Source: Cognatishimia activa (GTDB lineage: Bacteria > Pseudomonadota > Alphaproteobacteria > Rhodobacterales > Rhodobacteraceae). From it: a stretch of DNA of 64,000 nt. This document shows positions 28,165-35,492 of the stretch, piece by piece (position 1 is the stretch's first letter; every line of letters starts with the position of its first letter). A program made the position numbers and the translations under genes. Below the pieces are notes generated by a model, which worked only from the letters and a program-made list of their open reading frames with translations, ran no database searches and was not told the origin of the DNA. The stretch lies in assembly GCF_001458335.1 (NCBI RefSeq), contig NZ_CYTO01000007.1, forward strand, positions 1 to 64,000, read 5' to 3'.

Positions 28165-28964
28165 ACCTCGTGGAAATGGTGCACTGGACCGTGACCATGG
28201 CCGATATCGATTTGATCAGCGGCTTGGATTGCCCCATGCAGCCAGCCATGGGCGCGGGTTAATGCTGCTTCAAGATCTGCGCCTTTGGCCAGCTCAGCCG
28301 CAATTGCCGAAGACAAAGTACAGCCAGTCCCGTGTGTGTTGCGTGTTTCGATACGCGGTGCGTCTAGATGCGTCGCTCCCTCTGGAGTCACCAGCCAATC
28401 ACGGCAGGTTTCACCTTCCGCGTGACCGCCTTTCATCACAACAGCTTTTGCCCCAAGGTCCAAAATTTTGTGACCTTGCGCCAAGACCGCGTCATCTCCA
28501 CGCGCTTCGTCTTCACCGAGAATCTTTGCGGCTTCTGGCAGGTTGGGCGTCAGCACAGTCGCACGCGGCACGAGGATCGAAACCAAGGCCTCAACTGCAT
28601 CGTTTGGCAAAAGCGCCACGCCGGATTTAGACAGCATGACTGGATCCAGCACAACTGGACCGTCAAAGTCTTTGAGGGATTGCGCAACCGTTTCGATCAG
28701 AGCAGGCGAGCCCAACATGCCGATCTTCACCGCATGAATTCGAATATCATCCAATACGGCTTTGATCTGCGCGGCGACAACTTCGTTGGAGATCGGTTCG
28801 ACCGCCGTCACATCCTGAGTGTTCTGCGCTGTGATGGCCGTGATCGCACTCGTGCCAAACACTCCCAAAGCAGAAAAGGTTTTCAGATCAGCCTGAATCC
28901 CGGCGCCACCGCCGCTATCAGATCCCGCAATTGTTAAGGCTGCATGAGCCTTGCCTTTTGACAT
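28155..28964 (-). CDS. thiD: hydroxymethylpyrimidine/phosphomethylpyrimidine kinase
   Basis: A 269-residue ribokinase-family kinase phosphorylating HMP and HMP-P. Motifs: TIAGSDSGGGAGIQADLKTF, VLDPVMLSKSG, VLTPNLPEAA and the anion-hole/catalytic NTHGTGCTLSSAIAAELAKG. First gene after the TPP riboswitch; a strong GGAGGG ribosome site lies at 28971-28976, 6 bases before the ATG. A pyrimidine-rich segment (minus strand CCCTCGCCCC at 28991-29000) could pair with that site as the switch output. Confidence 0.93.
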   Translation of the reverse strand: MSKGKAHAALTIAGSDSGGGAGIQADLKTFSALGVFGTSAITAITAQNTQDVTAVEPISNEVVAAQIKAVLDDIRIHAVKIGMLGSPALIETVAQSLKDFDGPVVLDPVMLSKSGVALLPNDAVEALVSILVPRATVLTPNLPEAAKILGEDEARGDDAVLAQGHKILDLGAKAVVMKGGHAEGETCRDWLVTPEGATHLDAPRIETRNTHGTGCTLSSAIAAELAKGADLEAALTRAHGWLHGAIQAADQIDIGHGHGPVHHFHEVWT

Positions 28965-29033
28965 GCCGTTCCCTCCGCCATTTGGTCACAGGGGCGAGGG
29001 AAATCCTTTTGCGGGCACGGGCCTTGCTTTGGA

Positions 29034-29120
29034 TCCGTTTCCTCCGCCGGTGTTGACCGGATCAGGTTCGATGGGTTGGTCATTGACCTCTCAGCCTGGC
29101 AAAGCAAGCACCCCAACGGA
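29034..29120 (-). promoter_or_regulatory. TPP riboswitch (THI element)
   Basis: On the minus strand, in order: GGGGTGC, then GGCTGAGAGG (the conserved CTGAGA), then ACCCATCGAACCTGATCCGG and CACCGGCGGAGGAAAC, which together are the core of the thiamin pyrophosphate aptamer. The closing stem pairs TCCGTT (29120-29115) with AACGGA (29039-29034). It lies 69 bases upstream of thiD and should repress the whole thiD-to-thiX operon when TPP is high. No poly-U terminator follows; the ribosome site GGAGGG and a downstream CCCTCGCCCC suggest translational control. Confidence 0.93.
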
Positions 29121-29238
29121 TGAGGACGACCTAGCAATTATTATCGCTGGGCACAAGCTAAGGGCGCAACTGGACTCGGGATCAATTCTGACTGGATCGA
29201 TCAACGGCACGATTTCGCTGTTGCCCTTAACACCTGAT

Positions 29239-29256
29239 TTGTCATTCCTATGTCAT
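29239..29256 (+). promoter_or_regulatory. PHO-box-like direct repeat upstream of DUF1045 gene
   Basis: TTGTCAT (29239-29245), 4 bases, ATGTCAT (29250-29256): two heptamers with 11-base periodicity, the known arrangement of PhoB boxes (consensus CTGTCAT-N4-CTGTCAT). A TAGAT-type -10 lies about 10 bases further on. Position 55 bases before the start codon at 29311 suits activation under phosphate limitation. Confidence 0.65.
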
Positions 29257-29310
29257 GGGTAACGAATAGATGCGTTCAAATCAGCAGACCAAGGCGGAAG
29301 CAGGCAGGAC

Positions 29311-30003
29311 ATGGAATTTCAGCGATACGCAATTTACTACACCGCACCGAATGGCGCTTTGGCCGACTTTGGTGCGGCTTGGCTGGGCTGGGACATCGCG
29401 ACCGGCCTTCCCGTGCAGCACCCGATTGTCCACGGCCTTCAAGATGACGTATCAGAGATCACCCAAACACCACGCAAATACGGTTTTCATGGCACCATCA
29501 AACCACCCTTTCGCTTGGCGTCAGGAACCACCGCAGCCGCTTTGGCGGAACGGGTCAAGACGTTGTGTAGCGTGGAACAGCCCTTCGCTTTGGACGGGCT
29601 CAAGCTCAGCAGACTGGGCCGTTTTCTTGCACTGACGATTGAAGGGGATGCGACCCCTTTGGCAAACCTCGCCAGCACAATGGTCAAGGAACTCGACGTG
29701 TTTCGTGCTCCGCCAACTGAAATGGAGCTGGAGAAACGGCGCAAGGCAAACCTCTCTGAACAGCAAGAACAATATCTGATGCAATGGGGATACCCATATG
29801 TCATGGATGAGTTCCGCTTTCACCTTACCTTGACCGGCCGTCTCGAAACAAACCGTGCTGCAGCGCTACAAGAAATCCTCGAACCGGTCCTAGAAGGCAC
29901 GCTTCCAACACCCTTTAAAGTTGATGACCTCACGCTCGCCGGCGAGGACATGTCGGGTCGATTTCACGAGATTCAGCGCTTCAAACTCGCTGGCGAAGGG
30001 TGA
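29311..30003 (+). CDS. DUF1045 family protein, phosphonate-metabolism associated 2H phosphoesterase
   Basis: A 230-residue protein with two HxT motifs of the 2H phosphoesterase superfamily: RKYGFHGTIKPPF near residue 50 and FRFHLTLTG near residue 172. MEFQRYAIYYTAP is the usual family start, and the family (DUF1045, a phosphonate operon protein) typically lies beside phnM as it does here. Likely acts on a phosphate ester generated in C-P lyase metabolism, but the exact step is not established. It has a PHO-box-like promoter of its own; phnM starts 107 bases downstream. Confidence 0.8.
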   Translation: MEFQRYAIYYTAPNGALADFGAAWLGWDIATGLPVQHPIVHGLQDDVSEITQTPRKYGFHGTIKPPFRLASGTTAAALAERVKTLCSVEQPFALDGLKLSRLGRFLALTIEGDATPLANLASTMVKELDVFRAPPTEMELEKRRKANLSEQQEQYLMQWGYPYVMDEFRFHLTLTGRLETNRAAALQEILEPVLEGTLPTPFKVDDLTLAGEDMSGRFHEIQRFKLAGEG

Positions 30004-30035
30004 TTTTCCGCAATAATCCCAAAAATAAGGGTTTT

Positions 30036-30053
30036 CTGTCACTCTGGCTTCAC
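30036..30053 (+). promoter_or_regulatory. PHO-box-like direct repeat upstream of phnM
   Basis: CTGTCAC (30036-30042), 4 bases, GCTTCAC (30047-30053): an 11-base-period repeat, weaker in the second half than the site upstream of the DUF1045 gene. It lies 57 bases before phnM. Confidence 0.45.
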
Positions 30054-30110
30054 ACTACGGGCTTAGGTTGAGCGGAAACGATACCGAGCAGCGCCAGAAC
30101 AGAGAAACCA

Positions 30111-31292
30111 ATGTCTGTCCAACTCCCCCCTCTCCGCCTGACCGGAGCGACAACCTTGCGCGATGGCGAAATGCAGCAGCGTTCCGTAGCGATTGCGAAT
30201 GGTCGGATTTCTAAAGGCCCGCTACCCGAGGTGGACCTCTCAGGCTATTACATTATGCCGGGGATCATTGACCTGCACGGGGACGCATTTGAACGCCACA
30301 TCGCGCCGCGCCCATCTGCGCCATTCCCGATAGAGACTGGTCTACGTGCAACGGACCGGGACGCCGCGTCCAACGGCGTAACCACCGCATGGATGGCTCA
30401 AAGCTGGAGCTGGGAGGGCGGCCACCGGAGCCCTGATTTTGCAGAGCTGTTCCTAAAGGCAGTCCAAGAATTTCGCCCACAGATGTGCACGGACCTGCGC
30501 GTCCAAATTCGCTGTGAAACCCACACGGTCAACACGCGCGAGCGTTTGCTGCGCGCCGTAGAACGCTATGGCGTCGACTATGTCATCTTCAATGACCACC
30601 TTGAAGAAGCGCTGCAGATGGCCAACGCCAAACCTCATGCGCTGGCGATGTGGGCAAACAAAAGTGGCCGCAGCGTCGAAGAACACCTGGCGCTTGTGCA
30701 TCAAGCAAGAGACCAAAGGCGCGATGTACCCCGCTATCTATGCAAGCTTGCCGAAGCCTTTGACCGGCTCGGCGTGACCTATGGCAGCCATGATGACCCG
30801 GACGGAGACACCCGCGAGACCTATTCTCTGATTGGCGCAAAGGTTTGCGAATTCCCAACTGCGCGTGCGCCAGCTGCTTTGGCAAAAGCGGTGAATGACC
30901 CCGTTTTGATGGGCGCGCCGAACATCGTGCGTGGCGGCAGCCAATCAGGAAATATTGCCGCGATTGAACTGATTGAAGCGCGCATGTGCGATGCCTTGGT
31001 TTCGGATTACTACTACCCAGCCCTGGCGCAGTCTGCGTTCTACATCGCCGACCAAGGCATTCTGCCACTCGAAAAAGCGTGGAACTTGATTTCAGGAAAC
31101 CCCGCCCAGATCCTGCGACTACCGGATCGTGGCGTGATCGACTTTGGTAAGCGTGCGGATCTGACCATCATCAACGCAGAAACGCGTGCCGTGGAAGCGA
31201 CGATTGTTGCGGGTCGGATCACACACCTCGCGGGCGGTGCTGCGCATCGGTTTATGGTCGGCCAAGAAACCCTGCCAATGGCCGCAGAATAG
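30111..31292 (+). CDS. phnM: alpha-D-ribose 1-methylphosphonate 5-triphosphate diphosphatase
   Basis: A 393-residue amidohydrolase-fold enzyme of the C-P lyase pathway, releasing diphosphate from the ribose triphosphonate intermediate. Marks: YIMPGIIDLHGDAFERHIAPRP split here as MPGIIDLHGDAFERH, ATDRDAASNGVTTAWMAQSW, HTVNTRERL, HDDPDGDTRETYSLIGAKVCEFP (HDDPDGDT), GAPNIVRGGSQSGN and CDALVSDYYYP. All are PhnM features. No other C-P lyase gene (phnG to phnL, phnN) is in the window. Confidence 0.9.
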   Translation: MSVQLPPLRLTGATTLRDGEMQQRSVAIANGRISKGPLPEVDLSGYYIMPGIIDLHGDAFERHIAPRPSAPFPIETGLRATDRDAASNGVTTAWMAQSWSWEGGHRSPDFAELFLKAVQEFRPQMCTDLRVQIRCETHTVNTRERLLRAVERYGVDYVIFNDHLEEALQMANAKPHALAMWANKSGRSVEEHLALVHQARDQRRDVPRYLCKLAEAFDRLGVTYGSHDDPDGDTRETYSLIGAKVCEFPTARAPAALAKAVNDPVLMGAPNIVRGGSQSGNIAAIELIEARMCDALVSDYYYPALAQSAFYIADQGILPLEKAWNLISGNPAQILRLPDRGVIDFGKRADLTIINAETRAVEATIVAGRITHLAGGAAHRFMVGQETLPMAAE

Positions 31293-31295
31293 CCT

Positions 31296-32405
31296 CTAAA
31301 GCGGGCCCGCTTGGAACAGCCGCACCTTGAGACCGCCATGCGGGATCGGGGGGCCGTTTTCCAGCCCCGGCAGTCCAGTCGCGCGAGCAAGGTCTGAATC
31401 AGATGTGATGATACCGACACGCCAGCCACGGAATTCTTCCTTCAGTCGTCGCCCCATCGCTCCATACAGACCAAAAAGCTGTTTCTTGTCCCCAATCCGA
31501 GCACCATATGGCGGGTTCACGATGACAAGACCCGGCGACCCATCGGGCCGCTGAATGTCACTCACTGCGGCTTGATGAAACGCTGTGACTGCGCCGACGC
31601 CTGCACGTTCCGCATTGGCCGTCGCGCTTTCAATTGCGCCAGCGTTGCGGTCTGAACCGTGGAACATTATGTCGATGGCATTCGAGCCATCGCGCGTCTC
31701 GTTTGCAAACAATTGCGGATCAAATGTGGCAAGCTTTTCAAAGGCAAAAGACCGGGCACGACCGGCCTGCAAACCCAAGGCCATTTCCGCCGCCTCGATC
31801 ACAAAGGTTCCTGAACCACACATGGGATCGTAGATCGGTTGGGTGCCATCATAACCACAAGACCTAAGAAACAACGCCGCTAGCGTCTCTCGCATCGGCG
31901 CTTTGCCCACTGCGGATTTGTGGCCACGTTTGTGCAATGTCTCGCCAGAGCTATCGATACTTAACGTAACGCGATTGTCTTCAATCCGAACATAGACGGT
32001 AACTTCCGCATCCGCGGCAATCGGCGCGCCCAGCTCTTCAGAGATCGCCCGCTCAATGCGCTGCTTGGCTGCCCCTGCGTGGTAGATCTTCGATTTCTTC
32101 GAGACCGAATTTACACGCACCGGTACATCAGGGCGCAAAAATTCACCCCATGGAAACTTCCGCGCGCGCTTGTCCAACTGCGCCGGATGGAAAGCCATAA
32201 AAGACCCGATCCGCACCAAGACCCGCGTTGCTCCGCGCAGGTTCAAATTTGCACGCCAAACGTCGGACCAATCCCCTTCGATCTCGACACCGCCAGGCAC
32301 AGCATTGGCGTCCGACCAGCCGCATTCCCGCGCTTCGACACAAAGGACGTCTTCTAGACCGGGCGGGCAAACAAAAAAGATCGGTAGTTTGGATAGAGAG
32401 CTCAT
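31296..32405 (-). CDS. THUMP-domain class I SAM-dependent RNA methyltransferase (RlmL N-terminal-like)
   Basis: A 369-residue protein matching the 23S rRNA m2G2445 methyltransferase half of RlmL. An N-terminal ferredoxin-like/THUMP region (about 50-155) precedes the methyltransferase domain with motif I DPMCGSGTFVIEAAEMALG and the catalytic NPPY (VIVNPPYGARIG). It lacks the RlmK domain of the E. coli fusion. The end GGLKVRLFQ matches the usual C-terminus. Convergent with phnM, 3 bases apart. Confidence 0.87.
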   Translation of the reverse strand: MSSLSKLPIFFVCPPGLEDVLCVEARECGWSDANAVPGGVEIEGDWSDVWRANLNLRGATRVLVRIGSFMAFHPAQLDKRARKFPWGEFLRPDVPVRVNSVSKKSKIYHAGAAKQRIERAISEELGAPIAADAEVTVYVRIEDNRVTLSIDSSGETLHKRGHKSAVGKAPMRETLAALFLRSCGYDGTQPIYDPMCGSGTFVIEAAEMALGLQAGRARSFAFEKLATFDPQLFANETRDGSNAIDIMFHGSDRNAGAIESATANAERAGVGAVTAFHQAAVSDIQRPDGSPGLVIVNPPYGARIGDKKQLFGLYGAMGRRLKEEFRGWRVGIITSDSDLARATGLPGLENGPPIPHGGLKVRLFQAGPL

Positions 32406-32470
32406 GTGCCGTGCCTAGGACGAAATGCCGGTCTTGCCAACCCATTGCGACAAAGCACAAACAGCCGTCC

Positions 32471-32530
32471 TTCACCTTTGCAAAAATACTCTGGGGTGAA
32501 AGCGCAACTGCGCTGAGGGGCAAAGCCCCT
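32471..32530 (-). repeat. interspersed intergenic element, copy 1
   Basis: Core TTCACCTTTGCAAAAATACT plus CTGGGGT (32471-32497) recurs at 49965-49991 with one mismatch in 27 bases. Here it is followed by two small hairpins: AGCGCA-AC-TGCGCT (32501-32514) and AGGGGC-AAA-GCCCCT (32516-32530). Copy lies between the methyltransferase and GntR genes. Confidence 0.6.
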
Positions 32531-32532
32531 TT

Positions 32533-33156
32533 TTAGCTCAACCGAGAAAGATGCCTGCGCAATACAGAAACGGCTGTTTCAATGTTTTGACTGCGGATCG
32601 CTTGCATTATCGCGCTATGGTCACGGTCGATGCGCCGCGCCCATTTTTTCGAGTAGGTCGCCAACAAATGCCGCGCACTCAGCAATTGCAGGTCATTAAT
32701 CTCTGACAGCAAACGTGGCATTTTGCAGCCCGCCAAGATGGCCATATGAAATTTGCGGTTCTCTATTTCCCAACTGATCAAATCAGTCGCGCTGTCACAG
32801 GAAATACGAGCCTCTTCCGCGGCATGTTTTTGCGACTTGCTAAGTCTTGGTATCGAGTGGCGTAAAGCGACGGGCTCTAGCGCCAGACGCATCTCGCGAA
32901 TTTCGAGGTTGTCCGCTGGATTGAACCGCGCAACGCGAACGCCACGGCGCGGCTCGCTTACTGCAAGACCCCGGGCTTCAAGCCGCAGCAACGCTTCGCG
33001 CACAGGCACATGGCTGGTGTCAAAAGACTTCGCGATATGATCCTGACGCAGCTTCTCTCCCGCAACAAGTTCGCCGCGGACGATCTGTTCAGCCAATGCC
33101 ATTGTGATCTGGTCAGAGATCTTTGACTTAGGTGCGTTTGCTTTGCCAGTTTTCAT
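32533..33156 (-). CDS. GntR family transcriptional regulator (FadR/FCD type)
   Basis: A 207-residue regulator. N-terminal winged helix (about 12-75) includes LRQDHIAKSFDTSHVPVREALLRLEARGL; the recognition part is SHVPVREALLRLEARG. The C-terminal helical FCD-like effector domain has LALEPVALRHSIPRLS and RKFHMAILAGCKMPRL. The start is taken at the ATG at 33156 rather than a TTG two codons upstream. Its target genes are not evident: neighbours on the same strand are a deacetylase and a methyltransferase. Ligand unknown. Confidence 0.83.
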   Translation of the reverse strand: MKTGKANAPKSKISDQITMALAEQIVRGELVAGEKLRQDHIAKSFDTSHVPVREALLRLEARGLAVSEPRRGVRVARFNPADNLEIREMRLALEPVALRHSIPRLSKSQKHAAEEARISCDSATDLISWEIENRKFHMAILAGCKMPRLLSEINDLQLLSARHLLATYSKKWARRIDRDHSAIMQAIRSQNIETAVSVLRRHLSRLS

Positions 33157-33198
33157 GGCCAAACTGTTAAGAAGACATCACGCTTGGCGCAAGTCGGA

Positions 33199-33945
33199 TC
33201 ACGCGCTTCGAAATACTTCGAACGGACCTTCCAAGAGCTCTGACCAAAATTGACGGCAGAATTCCCACACCCGATCATCATGCGCCAAGTGGTGGGTCAA
33301 AAGCCCAAAAGGTTCGGTGTTATCGAGCTTGCCCTGCCGGCGCTTCTTCAAAAGACGTGCGGTCTTTTCGACAATGAGTTCCGGATGAGAAAGCTTCTTT
33401 GACGGTCGCCAATAGAGTGGGTCAATATGGGTGTTGATTTGGGCTAGCCCCGGGACCAGCTCCTGGCTCGCACGAGGATTGCACGTTGAAACGGAATGGA
33501 AACCTATCTTGCTAAGTTCTGGAAAGAAATCCGCGGGCACCCGGTTCCATGGCGGCACAAACATGGCTGAAACCCTTTCGCCCAAAAGAGTCTGCAAACG
33601 GCGCAGACCTTCCGCGGCCTGCTCAGACCGTATCTCAAGCGGGCGGGCGTTTCCGAACTCACATTTCGTTTCAGTTTTTGGTTGGTAATTCGTATGCGAC
33701 CAGCCGTGCACAACCGGCACGACATTCGCATCGCCGATGATCCGTTCAGCGAGCGCCTTTGTGGCTTCCCTTGGTATTATTGCCAAATGAACCGGCACAC
33801 CGGTTTCCGCTGACAGCTCCAACAGTTTTTCAAGTTGTTGAGTCGGCTCAATCGCATCATCGTCGCGCCACCAAACCGGCAGGGTCAGCTCTTCGTTATG
33901 CCAACGCGCCAACTCTTGGCGCACTGGAGTCCAATCAAGCTGCAT
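33199..33945 (-). CDS. polysaccharide deacetylase family protein (NodB-like fold)
   Basis: A 248-residue soluble protein with NodB-type features: the metal/catalytic aspartates in VWWRDDDAIEP (about 24-34), a His pair in VVHGWSHTNYQP (about 80-91), and MFVPPWNRV with the Pro/Trp of the family. No signal peptide is visible, so it is probably cytoplasmic, unlike classical secreted deacetylases. Its C-terminus has LLTHHLAHDDRVWEF. Substrate unknown. On the same strand as glk, with 97 bases between. Confidence 0.78.
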   Translation of the reverse strand: MQLDWTPVRQELARWHNEELTLPVWWRDDDAIEPTQQLEKLLELSAETGVPVHLAIIPREATKALAERIIGDANVVPVVHGWSHTNYQPKTETKCEFGNARPLEIRSEQAAEGLRRLQTLLGERVSAMFVPPWNRVPADFFPELSKIGFHSVSTCNPRASQELVPGLAQINTHIDPLYWRPSKKLSHPELIVEKTARLLKKRRQGKLDNTEPFGLLTHHLAHDDRVWEFCRQFWSELLEGPFEVFRSA

Positions 33946-34042
33946 TTACGGCCTCATCCACAGCACTTATCTTTCCCGCTCAACGTGTGCGGAGTGTGCG
34001 ATGGGCGGTTTGCGAAAGCAAATGTTACATCTTATGCGGGAA

Positions 34043-34984
34043 TTACGCCCTGCTGCTAACGAGCTGCCGCAGGTGACGCGCACAACCTTTCAGCGCTGCG
34101 AAGTCGTCATCAATCAGGTTAATCTGGAAGGAGCCAACCAGGTCTGAAAAGCGGCCCTTCTCCGTCAGGTGCTCAGAAAAATTCAACTCATCTAAAATCG
34201 GGGCAACAGAACGAGAGACGCCCCCCGTCAAATAAATTCCCCCGAAGGGCAATTGCACCAAAGAATGGTCCCCCACAACGCGGGCCAGAATAGCAACGTA
34301 GTCTTTCATTGTCGCGTGACAGGCTTCGTTGCCAGCGTGATAACCAGCCACAACATCTGCTGCGGGCCTGGACTGCCCAGCATGAAATTCGAAAATGTTT
34401 TCGATCCCTTGCCCGGCAAGCGCCATCTCTACAGATGGATAGTCCCGGTGCTCGCGCAGCCACTCACAAAGCTCAGTCTGTTCCTGCCGATATGGCAGGG
34501 TTTCATGGCCAGCCTCACAAGAAGGTGCCAACAAGACATCACCGACACGATGTACAGGTACGATATTAAAGCCGGTGCCCAGCCCAACCACAAGGCGCGG
34601 CCCAGCCTCGACTTTGCCAGGCCTGATGATCTTGGTTGTTTCATCCGTCAGATCATCAAGCGACAGTCCTTGTGCCGGGAGATCATTGATGACGTCTACC
34701 ACGTCGGCGCCTGTCAGCGCCTTCATCGAGTCGCGATTTATCTCCCAGTCCAAGTTTGTGAGTTCGGCACAACCGTCTTTGACCGGCCCAGCTGCGCCAG
34801 CACAAGCGCCGCGCAGCGGCCCTGGCTGCAATTCATCCAGATAGGCTTCGAGTACGGCCATAAAGCTTTGGTTGTCGCGGTTTTTGAAACGTCGTGTGGT
34901 GTCCGCCCGCAGTCCATTTGCGTCCGCTAGTCCGACACGCGTGTTTGTTCCACCAATATCTGCGACAAGAAAAGTATCAGACAT
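34043..34984 (-). CDS. glk: glucokinase
   Basis: A 313-residue ROK-unrelated glucokinase of the Glk family. The phosphate-1 motif is LVADIGGTNTRVGLA, the sugar-contact region AINDLPAQGLSL here as INDLPAQGL, and LVVGLGTGFNIVP and IYLTGGVSRSVAP are the adenosine/phosphate-2 type elements. Phosphorylates glucose with ATP in the cytoplasm. Divergent from hemP. Confidence 0.9.
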   Translation of the reverse strand: MSDTFLVADIGGTNTRVGLADANGLRADTTRRFKNRDNQSFMAVLEAYLDELQPGPLRGACAGAAGPVKDGCAELTNLDWEINRDSMKALTGADVVDVINDLPAQGLSLDDLTDETTKIIRPGKVEAGPRLVVGLGTGFNIVPVHRVGDVLLAPSCEAGHETLPYRQEQTELCEWLREHRDYPSVEMALAGQGIENIFEFHAGQSRPAADVVAGYHAGNEACHATMKDYVAILARVVGDHSLVQLPFGGIYLTGGVSRSVAPILDELNFSEHLTEKGRFSDLVGSFQINLIDDDFAALKGCARHLRQLVSSRA

Positions 34985-35208
34985 AAAAGTTCCGCGACTC
35001 CGAAGTGTTAGCGCTATCTATCGCGTTGTAAGACAAAATCGGTATACGTACCAGAGCTTCAAAGTCCATCCTTTGAAATTCAGTATCCGAAGCGTGGAAA
35101 TAATTACGCCCGAAGATTTAGTCCAACAAGCCGCAAACACCGTTTTCGGCATTCTTTTGCTCCTGTGTCCACATATTTTCCGACTCTTTAAATCAGGAAT
35201 TGACTCAC

Positions 35209-35225
35209 CTGACTAATTTAGTCAG
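35209..35225. promoter_or_regulatory. 17-bp palindrome upstream of hemP, candidate iron-responsive operator
   Basis: CTGACTAATTTAGTCAG is a perfect inverted repeat (8-base arms around one T), centred 40 bases before the hemP start. Its position and gene context fit an iron-regulated operator of the kind described for Rhodobacterales (Iron-Rhodo-box, RirA/IscR-type). I cannot say which regulator binds. Confidence 0.55.
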
Positions 35226-35256
35226 AAATATGTCATCCCAGATTAAGGATTCGAAC

Positions 35257-35415
35257 ATGAACATTCAGACACCAATTTCCGAACTGATGAACAATACGCC
35301 TGTTCTAGACGCGCAAAATATCACTGGTGAGAACGGACTGGCACGGATCGTTCTTAACGAACAGGTTTACACCCTGCGGATCACACGTGCAGGCAAACTT
35401 ATACTTACAAAGTAA
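35257..35415 (+). CDS. hemP: hemin uptake protein HemP
   Basis: A 52-residue protein with the HemP pattern of GENGLARIVLNEQVYTLRIT followed by RAGKLILTK at the C-terminus. HemP proteins are small iron-regulated factors needed for or associated with haem uptake. The ATG at 35257 follows AAGGAT and gives the short N-terminus expected; a longer open frame upstream would overlap the operator. It stands alone: no haem receptor gene is adjacent. Confidence 0.85.
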   Translation: MNIQTPISELMNNTPVLDAQNITGENGLARIVLNEQVYTLRITRAGKLILTK

Positions 35416-35431
35416 TTCTAAAATAAATTTG

Positions 35432-35469
35432 AAAAGGGCGACCCGCTCCCGCTGGGCCGCCCTTTTGGT
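35432..35469 (+). terminator. terminator between hemP and tauC (likely bidirectional)
   Basis: AAAAGGGCG (35432-35440) pairs with CGCCCTTTT (35458-35466), with inner CCC/GGG pairing. T-rich on the plus side and A-run on the other, so it can stop both hemP and the converging tau operon. Confidence 0.8.
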
Positions 35470-35492
35470 TTTCTCGATCAAATCTGATCAGA

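Noticed and set aside
28951-29262. 103-codon plus-strand open frame across the TPP riboswitch
   Set aside because: Covers the aptamer on the opposite strand and has low-complexity sequence; the riboswitch explains the region.
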